A DNA stretch of 64,000 nt, taken from Harmonia axyridis. Lineage: Eukaryota; Arthropoda; Insecta; Coleoptera; Coccinellidae. The position numbers were made by a program, and so were the translations under genes. This document shows, one piece after another, positions 1 through 11,691 of this stretch. The DNA is taken from positions 25,396,501-25,460,500 of the forward strand of contig NC_059501.1 in assembly GCF_914767665.1 (NCBI RefSeq), written 5' to 3'. Position 1 is the first letter of the stretch. Each line of letters starts with the position of its first letter. A model generated the notes under the pieces. That model searched no databases. It was not told the DNA's origin and was given only the letters and a program-made list of their open reading frames with translations.

Positions 1-625
1 CTCCCTATTTGAAGGATTGATTTTTAGGCGCGATGTTCATGAAGTTAGAGTATATCCAGAGTCACTTGAACTAGTCCATAAAAACGCTTCGCTGAATGTC
101 CCTCTGAAGAGGATCAACTCGATCCGCTAAATACCGGGGTTCGTTTGGAAGTATTGTTAAGCAATAAATTCACTGGCCCCAAAGAAATTTCTGGAAACTA
201 GGACAATTCTTGTATAATCGAAACATTCTGGCTTCCTCCAAGTGACTTTGGAAATACTATACCATTAGGCATGGACAAAGGCTTACGTTGCCTAGATTCG
301 GTTTAGCCACGTTTCAGCGCTTCTTCACTTATAATGCAGTAAAGGTAAATAATATTTATTTACTTTCATGTGGGGTGCCCTCTGTGATATCACTGAAAAA
401 TATTTTGAAGGGGAAAATTGTTAAGGGAACTGATTATTTATTGAGTTGGGTTCACTTTTGTTGTCATGGCTGTTTTGAGGTTATTTTATCTTGTTTTTAT
501 CTTTTGTTTGTATTTTTCTGGATTTTTGTTTTTTTCAGGGTTAAGTGGAGCAACTTAAAATAGACGTCGCCTCTATATTATGTATTATTTCTTTTCATAC
601 AATGAAGGCACTATTATTATCGTAA

Positions 626-840
626 GTAATTGCACAAGTGCATCAAAATTACCGATAATTTTGCATGACAGCGTGTTGTCATAAAAACTGCATGAGTTCA
701 TTTTCATTTTTCGAGAAAGAGCCCGACACCGAAGGTGGAGGGCACTTTCTCCAAAAATGAAAATGACCGAATGCAGTTTTTCAAAGAAAACACGCTGGAA
801 TGCGAAATTATCCGGTAATTTTGATGCACGAGTGTAATTC
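626..840. repeat. foldback/hairpin repeat with ~100-bp arms
   Basis: The left arm (about 626-727) and the reverse complement of the right arm (about 740-840) match almost throughout, including gtgcatcaaaattaccg, agcgtgtt and tcattttcattttt. The short centre reads gacaccgaaggtgg. No coding capacity. It is probably a foldback MITE. The open frame of 98 codons on the minus strand is an artefact of the hairpin. Confidence 0.8.
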
Positions 841-949
841 GGGGGAATATTTCCCGAATAAACTGTTACATTACCTGTCAAACTGATTTAGAATGGAATT
901 GCCATAGATTCGAACTGTGTAAGATGCATAGAAACTATGCATCTATGAA

Positions 950-1040
950 CAGAACAATTATCGCAGTGCAGTTTCGCTTCCTACAATGCAATTATCGCTG
1001 TAATTTTCGATAATTGTTCTCCAGATACATAGAATTTTTG
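950..1040. repeat. short inverted repeat
   Basis: The stretch atgcatctatgaacagaac followed by aattatcg is matched in reverse by cgataattgttctccagata. A small palindrome, gatgcatagaaactatgcatc, lies at the left end. It is close to the foldback at 626-840 and may be another decayed hairpin of the same kind. Confidence 0.6.
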
Positions 1041-3434
1041 ACAGGAGGGAAATATTCATTATTATCCAGAATATATTTTCCAGAAACATGTCATTATCTA
1101 ACACCCGACCATCTTAATAATTGACAATTGATCAGAAACTCGTCCACCTGATGATTTTCACCCATCAATTCCAATGAGTTTTTTACACCAATACGAACGT
1201 CAAATGTGAATTCTGTAACAATTTCATAAATAAAATTGTAAAACCTTCGAGGTTATTTGTCACTCGATTGCAATCGTCATTTGAAAATCTTTAGGGCGAT
1301 GTCACCTGTTCAAGGTTAATTGCAATCACAAGATTCACTAATTAAAATATACCTGTCTCGCCGTTTACCGGAAAATTGGATACTACTCATACATCTTAAT
1401 AAAACAGCAGAAGATGAGAGATCCCAAAATATTGCCTTGAGGAACACCTGACTCATGATTCCGCCTGAAACTTATAATTTATTTCTATTCACCGTAACAG
1501 ATATTAACGTCAAACGACCCGGATGTCTTTCGATAAAGTTCACTTCTTTCTTCGTGACTATTTAATGTTTTATCTTCTTCATGAAAATGTCAAGATCACT
1601 GAATCTTACACGAATTAATGCACTTATGCATTGTGATGTTACGAATTGAATTTTTCTCTAGTTTTTGGGAAAACTGATGGATATGATTGGTACTTATGTA
1701 AATGACGAAATCTTCAATTGGGAACAACGTGTCACAAATACTTCATACTAATTTAAAAAAAAAATCGAAATTACGATTTTTCAGAATAGTTTGAAGCAGT
1801 ATTTTCAACCCAAAATATCGAGAAATTTTCGTTATTCTAGAAGTTGTTGAATTTGTTTGCTATTTTCAGATGATAATTATGACGCGGAACGAATTGAAAA
1901 GTCACCTTCACAAAATGGCGAAAGCGCTGACAGCCTTGAAAACGATCTGAATATCAATATTCCAGTAGTTCTATATAAAATTTGAAAATACGAACAAAGA
2001 ATATGCACCTTTAAAATACCATATTAAAAACCAAGTGGAGAACTGAATGAATAGACATTTTTTCGATGGCTATTAACAAAACACCTTGAGTCCAAAACCA
2101 CCGACTTTAGAGGTAGTTCATAAACAGGCTATGCGACACTATAGATGGCATTTCAGATCAATGTTGATCTCTCAATGTCAATGATTATATTATAAATATA
2201 TCATACCCTCAATAAGGTAGCAGTTAGATGCACACCATTGGTAAATCAATATCAGTTGGATTATCTTTACTGCTTGATGCAAATTGTTATCACAAAATTT
2301 TTCAAATTGATAATAAGAAATTGATTCCATACACATATAATGATTATTTGCCGGGGTCATTTGTACGGATTTCTTCATGAAATTTTCAGCGTTAAGATAG
2401 AATGAGAAGTACGAAAAATTTGGGTAGGAAAATATTATTTTGTTTTATATTTCCGAAGAATTATTTTAAGCGAATGGATCGAACGAATTTCAAGTCGAAG
2501 AACATTTGTAATGCTTAACCCAACCTTGAACTGTCATAGAATTGAATAAATCTGCCCTTTCAAAAAATAACGAAATTAGAATGAATTTATCGAAAACTCG
2601 ACGACATATAAATATGAAATTGAATCCATGTATTGCTTAGCCGATATTGAATACAATATTTTTTTTATCACAAAGTCTCTTCTGAATATATTATTATACG
2701 ATATGTTCTGATGTGAAGGACCTAGATCGCACTAGCATTGCGGAACTATCTGAGTAATTTTTTTATTTTGAGTCGTGAATGGTCTTGAACGATTCAAGAC
2801 TTCATGAACTGAAGTAATTTTTTGCAATTTTCTGCAGGAAACACGTAATAGGGAAATGATCTAAATAAAATATTACTTAAAACTTAGCAACCTACAGTTT
2901 CAACCTCGAGGGTTCATATTTATTATATGTTTCATATTATTGAATTGAGAATGTGAGAATTTTAGGGAGAAACCTTAGGTGAGATAATTCCAGAAGGAGT
3001 TGGTTTTTTTTCCGAAAGATTCAAAGAAATAATAAACGAAAAACTCACCTGAAATAAAAGTATATACCACAGCTTTTCTAGAAAATCCGGTATTATTTGA
3101 AAGTCATTGTTTGTCATAATAATAACTCAACCTTCTCTGCATAATAAATGTATGCACGTTCCACTCATACCAAAGGATTGCTGCAAGTGCTTTGAATAGA
3201 AATATCGCACAAAAAAGTCACAATTGCAAAGCAATTTATGATCCATAAAACAGAGGTAAAATTGACAATTTATACAGTTTGTGAGCAATAAATAGTCTCC
3301 TACGCCTTGTCATAGGATGTTATATCTGTTCTGTAACAAGACTGGTTACTACACTATAAAAACAATAATAATATACTACATGGTTCTAGAGACTCGTTAA
3401 AAATGGATGGACGGATTGACGCAGAAGGGTACTG
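1041..3434. other. AT-rich non-coding stretch
   Basis: I found no open frame with coding character, no recognisable transposon motif and no strong repeat structure. Long A and T runs are common. If dsx has a further 3' UTR exon it could lie here or anywhere below 36037, but nothing marks it. Confidence 0.4.
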
Positions 3435-3722
3435 TTACATGAGCCCTGTGTTATACGAGCAGAGAATGCTCTTTGAGGAGGCTAGCTGTAAAATTAAGGC
3501 CAGAAATGACCGATGAGAATTGGGGTGTTTCCTCACGATAACGGACCTATTACGACTTCCAATTGAATGAGGCTTTGTCGACATATAAAATCCAACTATT
3601 TTCTCGGAATTCGAATCTCTATGACGTATAAAAGTTTCGAAGTAGTCTTCCTCATCCATGTCCTCTAAACGCCATTCTGAGTTGTGAATATTTGGGTTGG
3701 CTTCCAAAATCCAAATATCCAT
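3435..3722 (-). CDS. unrecognised 95-codon open frame
   Basis: The open frame starts MDIWILEANPNIHN, is acidic in the middle (LEDMDEEDYFETF), and has fairly ordinary amino-acid composition, unlike the AT-driven frames around it. I do not recognise it. I cannot show splice sites, a promoter or a homologue. It could be an exon, a degraded transposon piece, or chance. No neighbouring feature supports a gene. Confidence 0.2.
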   Translation of the reverse strand: MDIWILEANPNIHNSEWRLEDMDEEDYFETFIRHRDSNSEKIVGFYMSTKPHSIGSRNRSVIVRKHPNSHRSFLALILQLASSKSILCSYNTGLM

Positions 3723-4789
3723 GGGAAGTATACTAAATTGTATTGAAATAAGAATAGTTCACATTTGAGCTGTGTTTTTGAAGAGGGGGTAATAAATCTT
3801 CATTTCTTTTTTTTTGTTTCCCTAGTAGTTTTCAGTTTAGAGTCTGCAGTTAAAGGTATCACTTTGTAAAGAGTTGCTCCTTTGTCAGTGTTGGACTGGT
3901 TGGACTGATTATTTCGCTATTTCTATGTTTTTTCATCCGTTCCAATAAGCTTTCTGATTTATGATTCGAATCTTGAGGTTGTACTCAGACAATCAGTAAA
4001 AAAAAAATTAATGAAAAAAGTTTACTACTGTTTTCCTTTTAAGTTTGGCTATGTTTCCTAATCTGTTTTTTGTGTTCGTAAAGGGTCAACGGAATCTGTG
4101 AGTAAACTCAACTCAAAATGGTTTTAAGATATGGAGATCCAACTGACGATAAAATAAACAGAATCGCTTCTGGTCTTCATTTTAATTGTGAAGGTGACCG
4201 TGATGGCCGTGATAAAATACATAAAAGAAATTTTAGTTGAATATTGAAACTATTGAGAAAATAGTTCACAAACGAATTAAGAAGGCAATAGAGACGCTAA
4301 AAGAGCACGAGAATAGCGAATAAAGAAATATAAAATACAAGTCTCGATAAAAAAGACAGATAAGAGGAAACCTCTTTCAAAGAACGAAATAGAAGAAAAA
4401 AGTGACATGCAGAGGGGAGAGAAGTCTCCCAAATAAACAACAGTTGAAAGTACGAAAAATTATAGTAGAGGCATAAGGAAATCAATTCAAGTCCTTAAAC
4501 AAAAAGAAAATATGTGAAGACAGTTTATATTTGTTTAATTTATGTAACGCTTCGGATGGACGCTGAGGATATGTTAATCGGTTGCCTGGCTCTTAGGAAT
4601 TTGGTCGCTACAGAGCGTTTCTCGGGAGCAGATCGTGCGTTATGCGTACGCGAATTTTACACAAATGTTAATTCTGCGACTAGAGTATGAAATTCATCCA
4701 AAATTTGAGGTTTTAGTCACTTAAATGATGCGCCAAGCATTCCCTCATCCGGAAATAAGGGAAAATTTGAGAAGACTGGCTCAATATTA
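3723..4789. other. non-coding stretch
   Basis: AT-rich sequence without a recognisable gene. A few somewhat less AT-rich bases around 4540-4680 precede the mariner element but carry no convincing frame. Confidence 0.4.
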
Positions 4790-5490
4790 TTAGGTGTACA
4801 ACGTTGCTTCAGCCGTTTTGCAATAGATGGCTGAAGCGGTAGGTGGTAGTCGAAATAAAGAGATCGTAGATGTCATACAATAAGCTTAGGTATTTGTTAA
4901 CATAACGCCATCGGAATATTAGCGTATTTGTGTCTGCATCATCATGAAGTTATTTTCGATTGAACATGTCAACTTATACGACCTTAATTCTCGTCATTTT
5001 CGGGAGGTTTTAATTTTCTTCTTCAATATGAAGTAATATGCTCCCAATACCTATGGTGAGGCTACTTTTAGTAAAAGAACGTGCCGAGAGTGGTTTCAAC
5101 GCTTCAAGAAAGATGATTTTGACGTCGAACACGGTGGAAGAGAAAAGGTTTTCGAAGGTGCAGAATTGGATGCATCACTTGATCAAGACGCATGTCAAAA
5201 ACAACAAGAATTGACAGGATCATTGGAAGTGACGCAACAATTCTTATCAAAACGCCTGAAAGTCATTGGAATGATTCAGAAACAAGTAAATTGGGTGCCG
5301 TACAAGTTGAAGCCGAGAGATGTTGCACGGCGTTTGTTTGCTTGTGACCACCTGTTTGCAAGGTAAAGGGAAGGGATTTCTGCATCGGATTGTGACTGAA
5401 GACTAAAAATGGGTTTATTTCGATAATCCCAAGTGCAAAAATCGAGGTGATATCCTGGCCATGCTTCCACATCGACGGCCAAACTGAATA

Positions 5491-6454
5491 ATAATAATAA
5501 TAATAATATTTATTTCGGAAATCTTACACATACACTTTTACAATATATATATATATATATAATCAGAACGAAATATATGTCAAAGAAAAAAACAAATATA
5601 AATTCTATGTTGGAGAATTGAGATACTCATGGATTGTATATGGTTCAAGATCTAGTAAAAACTTGTGTAATTCTTTTTTGAATCTATTTTGTTGATCAAT
5701 TTGCCTTATTCTTGGTGGCAATTTCTTATAGTACTTCATGCAAGAATACTTTGCTCCTCTCTCCGTTACAGTCAATCTATGAACTGGATATACATATAAA
5801 CAATTTCTATTATTATGAGAATGTGATGGCAAATTTGAACTGAAGTAATCTCTATTCTTGAAAAGAAACATTATACACTCTTCAATGTGTAGCGCTATTA
5901 CTGTTAGAAAATTGCTACTCTTGAAATAACCTCTGCATGAAGCTTTAAAATCAAGTTTATTTATTGTCCTGACTGCTCTTTTCTGTGTCTTAAATATATT
6001 GTCCACTGCTCTGACACTACCATAAAAAATTAAACCATATCTAACGAGGGATTCAAAATTTGAATAATAAATCATCTACAGGCCATCTTTGCCGAGATAT
6101 TGTGACATAACTCTCAAAGTATAACAAACCGAGTTCAATCTCTTATTGAGGTTTTCTATATGAGCTTCCCATGATAGAACTGAGTCTATCGTTAATCCTA
6201 AGAGCTTAGTTTCAGTACTTATATTAATTTCAGATTCATTTAGTTTTATTGTATTTGGACACTCAAGGTTAGATCTGTTGGTTTTGAATATGACACAATT
6301 CGTTTTATTTTCATTTGAAATCAGTCTTTCGTTTGAAGTCCATTCAGAAAATAATTTAAAAATCCTATCCGAATTATTACTCAATAGTAATGATTGCATT
6401 TCTTGAGCAGTTATTAATATGTTCTTATCATCGGCATAGTTAGTTAACGAGCAA
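5491..6454 (-). mobile_element. 5'-truncated non-LTR retrotransposon inside the mariner
   Basis: A minus-strand LINE fragment interrupts the mariner reading frame. GAATA is present once at each side (5486-5490 and 6455-6459), and removing the insert with one copy restores the mariner codons AKLN|INGSKVVL. The 3' tail is an (AAT)n microsatellite at 5491-5507. The 5' end is truncated just before the YADD motif of reverse transcriptase. A second simple repeat, (TA)n, lies at 5544-5560 in the 3' UTR. Confidence 0.9.
5605..6447 (-). pseudogene. reverse transcriptase C-terminal part of the LINE
   Basis: The frame opens with NYADDKNILITAQEM, which contains the catalytic YADD of reverse transcriptase. 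It continues through the thumb region (KTNCVIF, LLGLTIDSVLSWEAHI, LNSVCYTLR) into YYSNFESLVRYGLIFYGS, FKTQKRAVRTI and the C-terminal HRLTVTERGAKYSCMKYYKK and LPPRIRQ, finishing near 5605. A single in-frame TAG between LGKDGL and MIYYSN (6073-6075) breaks an otherwise continuous frame, so the copy is fairly young. The domain order fits a CR1/Jockey-group LINE. The clade was not settled. Confidence 0.85.
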
Positions 6455-6974
6455 GAATATTAACGGTTCCAAGGTGGTGCTCAGTATTTGGTGGGACCAG
6501 CTCGGCGTAGTGTATTATGAGTTGTTGAAACCGACTGAAACAATCACAGAAGATCGTTATCGAACGCAATTGAAGCGTTTGAGCTGAGCATTGAAAGACA
6601 AACGGCCGTAATATAACGAGAGATATGATAAAGTGATTTTACAGTGTGACAATGCTGAAATGGGAAGTCCTGCGTCCTGCCCCACCCGCCGTATTCTCCA
6701 GACAATTCTCCCCTGAAATACCAGTTGTTTCGATCAAAGGCACACCGGCCTGGTTGACCAGCACTTCCGGTCTTATGAAGAAGTAAAAAATTGAATCGAT
6801 TCATAGATCGCTTCATAAAATGACCAGTTCTTTCAACCAGGAATTTGTACGCTGCCCAAAAAAAGGGAGTGGCCAGCGATGGACAATACTTTGAATCATA
6901 AATGTATAACAAGTTTTTTACATTAAAATCTCGAACTTCGGAAAAAACGCCGAAAGCAAAGTTATACGCCTATG

Positions 6975-9238
6975 TAGAAAAAAAAACTGTAAGACCAAGG
7001 TGATTGAGCTTTCGTTCAGATGGAATCCGCAGTTTTGAACAGAATAGAATTTGTCGAATCAATGGATTAGTCATCAGTGATTCAAAGCCTATCGTTTGAG
7101 ACCAATCCCGGTTCAACAATCGAAAAATAAAGACATTGTGACGAAAGTACGAAGCGATCTGTTCAGTGAATGTACTCTCAAAAAAGTAGAGAAACCTAAA
7201 TAATTTTTAACTCAAATAATTCGTTTCTATTCAAATTCTCATCGTTCCGACAGTATATGTACCTAAAAAAATCATCAACTCAAGTCCAGAATGGATAAAA
7301 TTCATCCGTATAAAAATTCTCATATCACAGAACATCAATAAAAAATCTCATTATAGCATAAATGTCATAATATGACTCGAACGAACCAGTGAACATTTCG
7401 GATGATAGTATAAAGTCTAAATGCTCTTGTTATCGTTAATATTTCCATTGATGGGCATTTAAATTTTTACGTGTATTTCACCTTTCCAAGCACATTATAT
7501 CGGATAGTAAACACATAATATTCATACAATTTGATCGAAACAAATTCAACTCTTTCCATTGCGACGTTTAATGAAATTTTTCCAGGAAATGGCTCCATTA
7601 TTTATTTATGGCTAAATAAATGATCTGATTTTGTTACGCTAGAATATGGGGACTTGATAAGTCAATTAGAAAACATAATCTTATGTCGTTCAGGTATGGA
7701 AAATCAATGATGAATTATGTGTTAAATAATTACTTGAATGATTGTGAATACATAGACAGGAGCTAAAGAAGAATATTTCGAGATATACATATGTGTACTA
7801 AAGTCACTGGTTGACTAGGTTGCATCACAAATCGAGACTCCACATATTATATGGCCTTGAATAGTAAAGAAATAATTCCGGGTAACCTATTATTAAGAGT
7901 CATAAAACAATATTTTGCAATCAGGAAAATTGACTCATGGAGAAGTATTTTGTCGATCGACATATACAGGGTGGGTCTTAATTTCAACAATTTCAACGGG
8001 AGAATTTCCATCGAACTCTGAAACATTATTTTCAGAAGGCACTCTTATTATTCAATATTCATCAAAAATATTTCGATAATAGGTCAGTCGAATGAGAAAA
8101 ATGAACACTATTGTCATTTCGTATTCAAGATTTATAATAATAATATTAACAACATTATTAGGACGAGATTTGGATACTAATAATAATATTAATATACATT
8201 TTACTGTTATGAAAGTAACTAATATAATATAAAGTATACCGTATAACAAATTCTTTTCATTATTCCTCAGAAAAAAATTCCATTCAAAAGCAACCTAGGA
8301 TCAATTCTCATCAACCAAGATCAAGTTATTAATAGAATAAATAGGAATTCATATTTTATATGAATTTATTCGATCAAATTAGGTATAAAAACATTTTGAG
8401 TATGATTTTGATCAATACTTTGTTGAATGAGCAAGAATTCAATAAGTATACTGCGAGGTGCATATATTCGATATCATCATTAGTTGAGGACGTGACAAAG
8501 AAATTTTGTAAATGTTATTGATATTATTGCCGAACAAGAAAATATCAATAATGTTGTTAACTGTTTAGGTAACAAAACAAAGGAAGTAGTGACAAAAAAG
8601 TAAATTTTCAGGTATAGTTTGATTACTGTAAACACTGAAAAGCAACCTCTGGCCTCATCTTTACTTATTTGTTGAGCACATGAAAAGGATTATACGAAAA
8701 TTATTTTTTTAGCCAAATAATAACACCATTCCAGAAAGAATCTTCAACTGTCATGTAATATTTTAGCCGAAACCAGGGAGTTAGTCAGTACCTGACTCGC
8801 CACAGTCAAACCAGCAACAAGGACTAGAGCAGAATTCATTTCAGTACTTTCCTCATTCTTTTGGATAGTTTGCAGTATATTTCTATGGTTTTGATATCGG
8901 TATTGATTCGAAATTCTGCGTCGAATTGTTATTCTATATATACTCACAAAATTTCAATTCGATCGGATATTTTGTAATTAAAATATTAGATTTTCATATT
9001 TTGATATTGTTCCCAAACAATCAAACAGTATTTGTGAGACAATATTGGAAGAGGAATTATATATCTTTGAACATTACAAATTGTTTTCCTTCTATGAACT
9101 ATAGTTGTTGAAGGTGAAAAAATGGGTATCTCAGTCGGAGAGCAGGACATAGGGAGAGCTCTTGTAGTGTTTCTACGTGCAAGAGCGTAAATCGATTATG
9201 CCACCATTTCAAATTTCCTAACAACAAAAAAATATATA
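6975..9238. other. non-coding stretch with a solo CAGGGTG end
   Basis: Mostly featureless AT-rich DNA. At 7967 the sequence cagggtgggtcttaatttc beside TA resembles the terminus of the CAGGGTG foldback family seen at 36809, 39456 and 57427, but I see no matching second end. Poly-T and TAATAATA tracts occur near 8130-8200. Confidence 0.4.
8745..8837 (-). CDS. possible short secretory first exon (weak)
   Basis: On the minus strand, MNSALVLVAGLTVASQ looks like the start of a signal peptide and is followed by a GTACTG that could be a splice donor. The rest of the open frame runs to a stop at about 8745. The composition is less AT-biased than its surroundings. There is no identified downstream exon, so this may be chance. 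Confidence 0.15.
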
Positions 9239-10812
9239 CACTGCTCAACAATTGATAGGGATCACTTACTTGTTCTAAATTTATTTCTGAAATATTCGCC
9301 CCAAGATTATAAATTTAGTCAGATATCAGAGTATTTTCAGTTGATAATATGGTTCACTTGAGAAAAGAATGAAAAAATGGAAAGTTGGAGAGAAAAAAAG
9401 ACTTTATTAGGAACACTCAAAATTCTGTGTTTGAATAACATAAAAATTTTATGATGAAACCACAAGAAGGCTGAAGTTTCGGTTAAGCTAGTACCTAGTT
9501 GGTCCCCCACGAGCTCGTCTCAAGCATTCTACCCTACGAGGCATACGATCAAACGATTTATAAAATTTTGGGGCAAATTCGTCCAAATATCCCTTAAAGC
9601 GTTAGAAAGGTCCTCCAGGTTATTGATCGGTTGTTCTAAGGTTGACAATTGTCTAGACATCTCAAACCAGACATGTTCGATGCAATTCATGTCTGGAGAG
9701 CGAGCTGGCCAGTCCATCCTATCAATAGCATGAGTTTCTAGCGCTTCATTAACCAGACGACTACGGTGTGGACGGGCATTATCGTCAATTAAAATGAAAT
9801 TCTCGCCCACGGCAGCCGCAAACGGAACAATTATGGGTTCAATAATCATATCGTGATATCTCTGGCTGGTCATGGTGGTGTTCTGCAGAACAACCAACTC
9901 TGTGTGTTGGTTCAAACAAATGCCTCCCCATACACATATAGAACCTCCGCCAAAAGCTGTTGTGGGTACCATAAACTGTTCTGCATACCTTCGACCTCTT
10001 TTCCTCCAAGCAAGAATACGTCCATCGGAGTTGACCAAACGAAATCTAGACTCATCCGTAAATAAACATCGGCTCCAATCTTCAAGTGTCCAATTGCGTT
10101 GCTCCTCAGCCCATTGCCGTCGATGAACCCGGTGTTCCCTATTCAAACGGGGATGTTGTACCCTCCTACGTGCTCTCAAACCACGAACATGTAGTCGTCG
10201 TCTTACAGTCTGGTTCGAAATTAGAACTCCTGTTGCAACTCTCAGTGATCTATTGAGCCGCGACGCCGGGTAAGTGGGATTTCTCCTAGCATTGAGGATC
10301 AAAAGACGATCTGCAGCTGTTGTACTGCGCTGCCGACCTCCCCCATGAACATAAGCTACTGAGTCGTTTTGGATGAACCTATTCCAAGCCCGACTCACGA
10401 CACTTTGCGAAACATTCAACCGCCGGGACACTTCTCGCTGGGACAAACCTTCCTGTATCCACCGTATGATTTGGTCCAGTTGCACAGGAGCCAAACGTCT
10501 TCTCGGCATGACTGATAAGCTGATATTGTTCTCATTTCTTCAATTATTGTCACCTTATGTGTTTGAACGAGAGAAAAAACAGATTCAATAACAAATACCA
10601 CATTGCTTTTCACTCCACCTGTAACAGCCTACAGATAATAATCGATTTTGTGAACAAGAGCCGATGAAGTGAGGAAGATTTTGATATAATCAACTCAAAA
10701 CATCTTACTTTTTCCTTAGAGAACATATAATGTACAGATATTCACGAAATAACTTGAAAAAATACAAATGAAGAGAAGTTCATAAGTGATCCCTAGCAAT
10801 TGTTGATCAGTG
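9239..10812 (-). mobile_element. Tc1-like DNA transposon, nearly intact
   Basis: The element is 1,574 bp, bounded by TA on both sides. Its 30-bp terminal inverted repeats are 9239-9268 (cactgctcaacaattgatag...) and 10783-10812, with only two mismatches. It contains one minus-strand transposase gene and little else. Length, TIR length, TA target and a DD34E catalytic triad all fit the Tc1 family. It is the best preserved transposon in the window. Only one frame break is evident. Confidence 0.95.
9488..10509 (-). pseudogene. Tc1-family transposase with one C-terminal frameshift
   Basis: The protein starts MPRRRLAPVQLDQIIRWIQE and carries two N-terminal helix-turn-helix regions (about residues 1-110) that bind the TIRs. 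The DDE catalytic domain follows: Asp in LFTDESRF, Asp in LIDDNARPH and Glu in DMNCIEHVW, with 34 residues between the last two. The frame as read stops at 9529 after NRLIVCLVG. Shifting one base near 9545 restores the usual end, MPRRVECLRRARGGPTRY, with a natural stop at 9488-9490. So a single small indel removes about 18 C-terminal residues. All catalytic residues are intact. Whether the shortened protein works is unknown. Confidence 0.93.
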
Positions 10813-11376
10813 TAGTTAGAAACATTAAAACTAAATATACATAATACATATGAAAGGAATAAACATAAAACCCAAACTTATAATCGGAATATAGTTACAT
10901 AAGAAAAATTATCTCAAATATCTAATCTGCCTAAGATTTTATTTGATTAAAGTCAATCATAATAAATATCTCAACTATCTAATTCTCGTCAAAATTCGTT
11001 TAATCCTCAGATACTTCCAGTTCTGAAATTAATGGAAGATTGAAAATCGTTCATGTTTCTGAGATGATCCATAAACATTTAATTACATTTCAGCCAGTCG
11101 TAAACATGGCTTTTATTAGTAAATGATAATTGGAATTGCAACATTCATTATCTGCTGGCAGAAAAAAGATCCTAGATCTTGATTCGACACACGGTTGAAT
11201 AGTAGGTTTCTTGTGCAACGATTGTTCTACTCATGATTTCGCATAAGGCAATTACAATCTTTGTATATATAGATACAATGAATTTTCATGAATTAGAAAT
11301 ATGTTTGAAATGTTCCGTGGATGACGAAGAAGCAGACTGAAATGTGCAAATAGTTATTAATTCTTTTCAATTAATT
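10813..11376. other. non-coding stretch
   Basis: AT-rich sequence with no frame, repeat structure or transposon end that I can recognise. Confidence 0.4.
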
Positions 11377-11691
11377 TTAAATGATTTCTGAGATGTTTTT
11401 GCATCTCGATTTTGGGATCCAGTTACCGGTTTGCATAATCGGGATGGTGTTAAGAGGAATTACCACCATGTGGCTTTCCGCGTATCGGTCAAACTTTGTT
11501 ACAAATTCATATTCCCTCTGGCGGTCCTGCGATGACCAAACTTTGTACGGTGTACGAAGTGGTACATTCACTTCATCTTCTTCCTCTTTTCGAAGTAAAT
11601 ATGTAGACGGCAGCACTGTACGACACTCGATTATTTTTTCCACAGAATTTTTTTTACCTCTTTTGTTCTGATTTTTGTAGTTTTTCTTCAC
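11377..11691 (-). CDS. unrecognised coding-like open frame, possible terminal exon
   Basis: The minus-strand frame gives 104 codons. The N-terminal third is Lys/Asn-rich and looks intronic, but from about residue 24 the composition becomes protein-like: TVLPSTYLLRKEEEDEVNVP, then YKVWSSQDRQREYEF, then MVVIPLNTIPIMQTGNWIPK and a stop. The coding DNA here is distinctly less AT-rich than its flanks. I do not recognise the family. It could be the last exon of a gene downstream of dsx on the same strand, or a transposon fragment. No splice site was convincing. Confidence 0.3.
   Translation of the reverse strand: MKKNYKNQNKRGKKNSVEKIIECRTVLPSTYLLRKEEEDEVNVPLRTPYKVWSSQDRQREYEFVTKFDRYAESHMVVIPLNTIPIMQTGNWIPKSRCKNISEII

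Larger units (their letters stand above)
4790..6974 (+). mobile_element. mariner-like transposon, split by a LINE insertion
   Basis: The ends are imperfect inverted repeats: the left end begins ttaggtgtacaacgttgctt and the right end, reverse complemented, reads cataggcgtataactttgct. Both sit next to TA. Between them is a plus-strand mariner transposase relic in two pieces (about 4944-5485 and 6455-6901). Recognisable blocks are RTCREWFQRFKKDDFDVE, QKQVNWVPYKLKPRDV, IWWDQLGVVYYELLKPTE, HPPYSPD and SYEEVKNWIDSWIASKD, ending GQYFES. Several stops interrupt it. The first catalytic block reads ED-stop instead of GDE, and the last catalytic Asp appears as Lys (PLKYQLF). It is a dead copy, old enough to have been hit by the LINE at 5491-6454. 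Confidence 0.88.

Noticed and set aside
288..563. A 91-codon plus-strand frame rich in Phe, Leu and Cys
   Set aside because: The composition is what T-rich intronic DNA gives by chance; there are no splice sites or homology.
5508..5560. The TAA and TA runs as independent microsatellites of interest
   Set aside because: The TAA run is the 3' tail of the LINE insertion and the TA run is in its 3' UTR.
9853..10591. Several plus-strand frames opposite the Tc1 transposase
   Set aside because: They are antisense shadows of a well-supported minus-strand gene.
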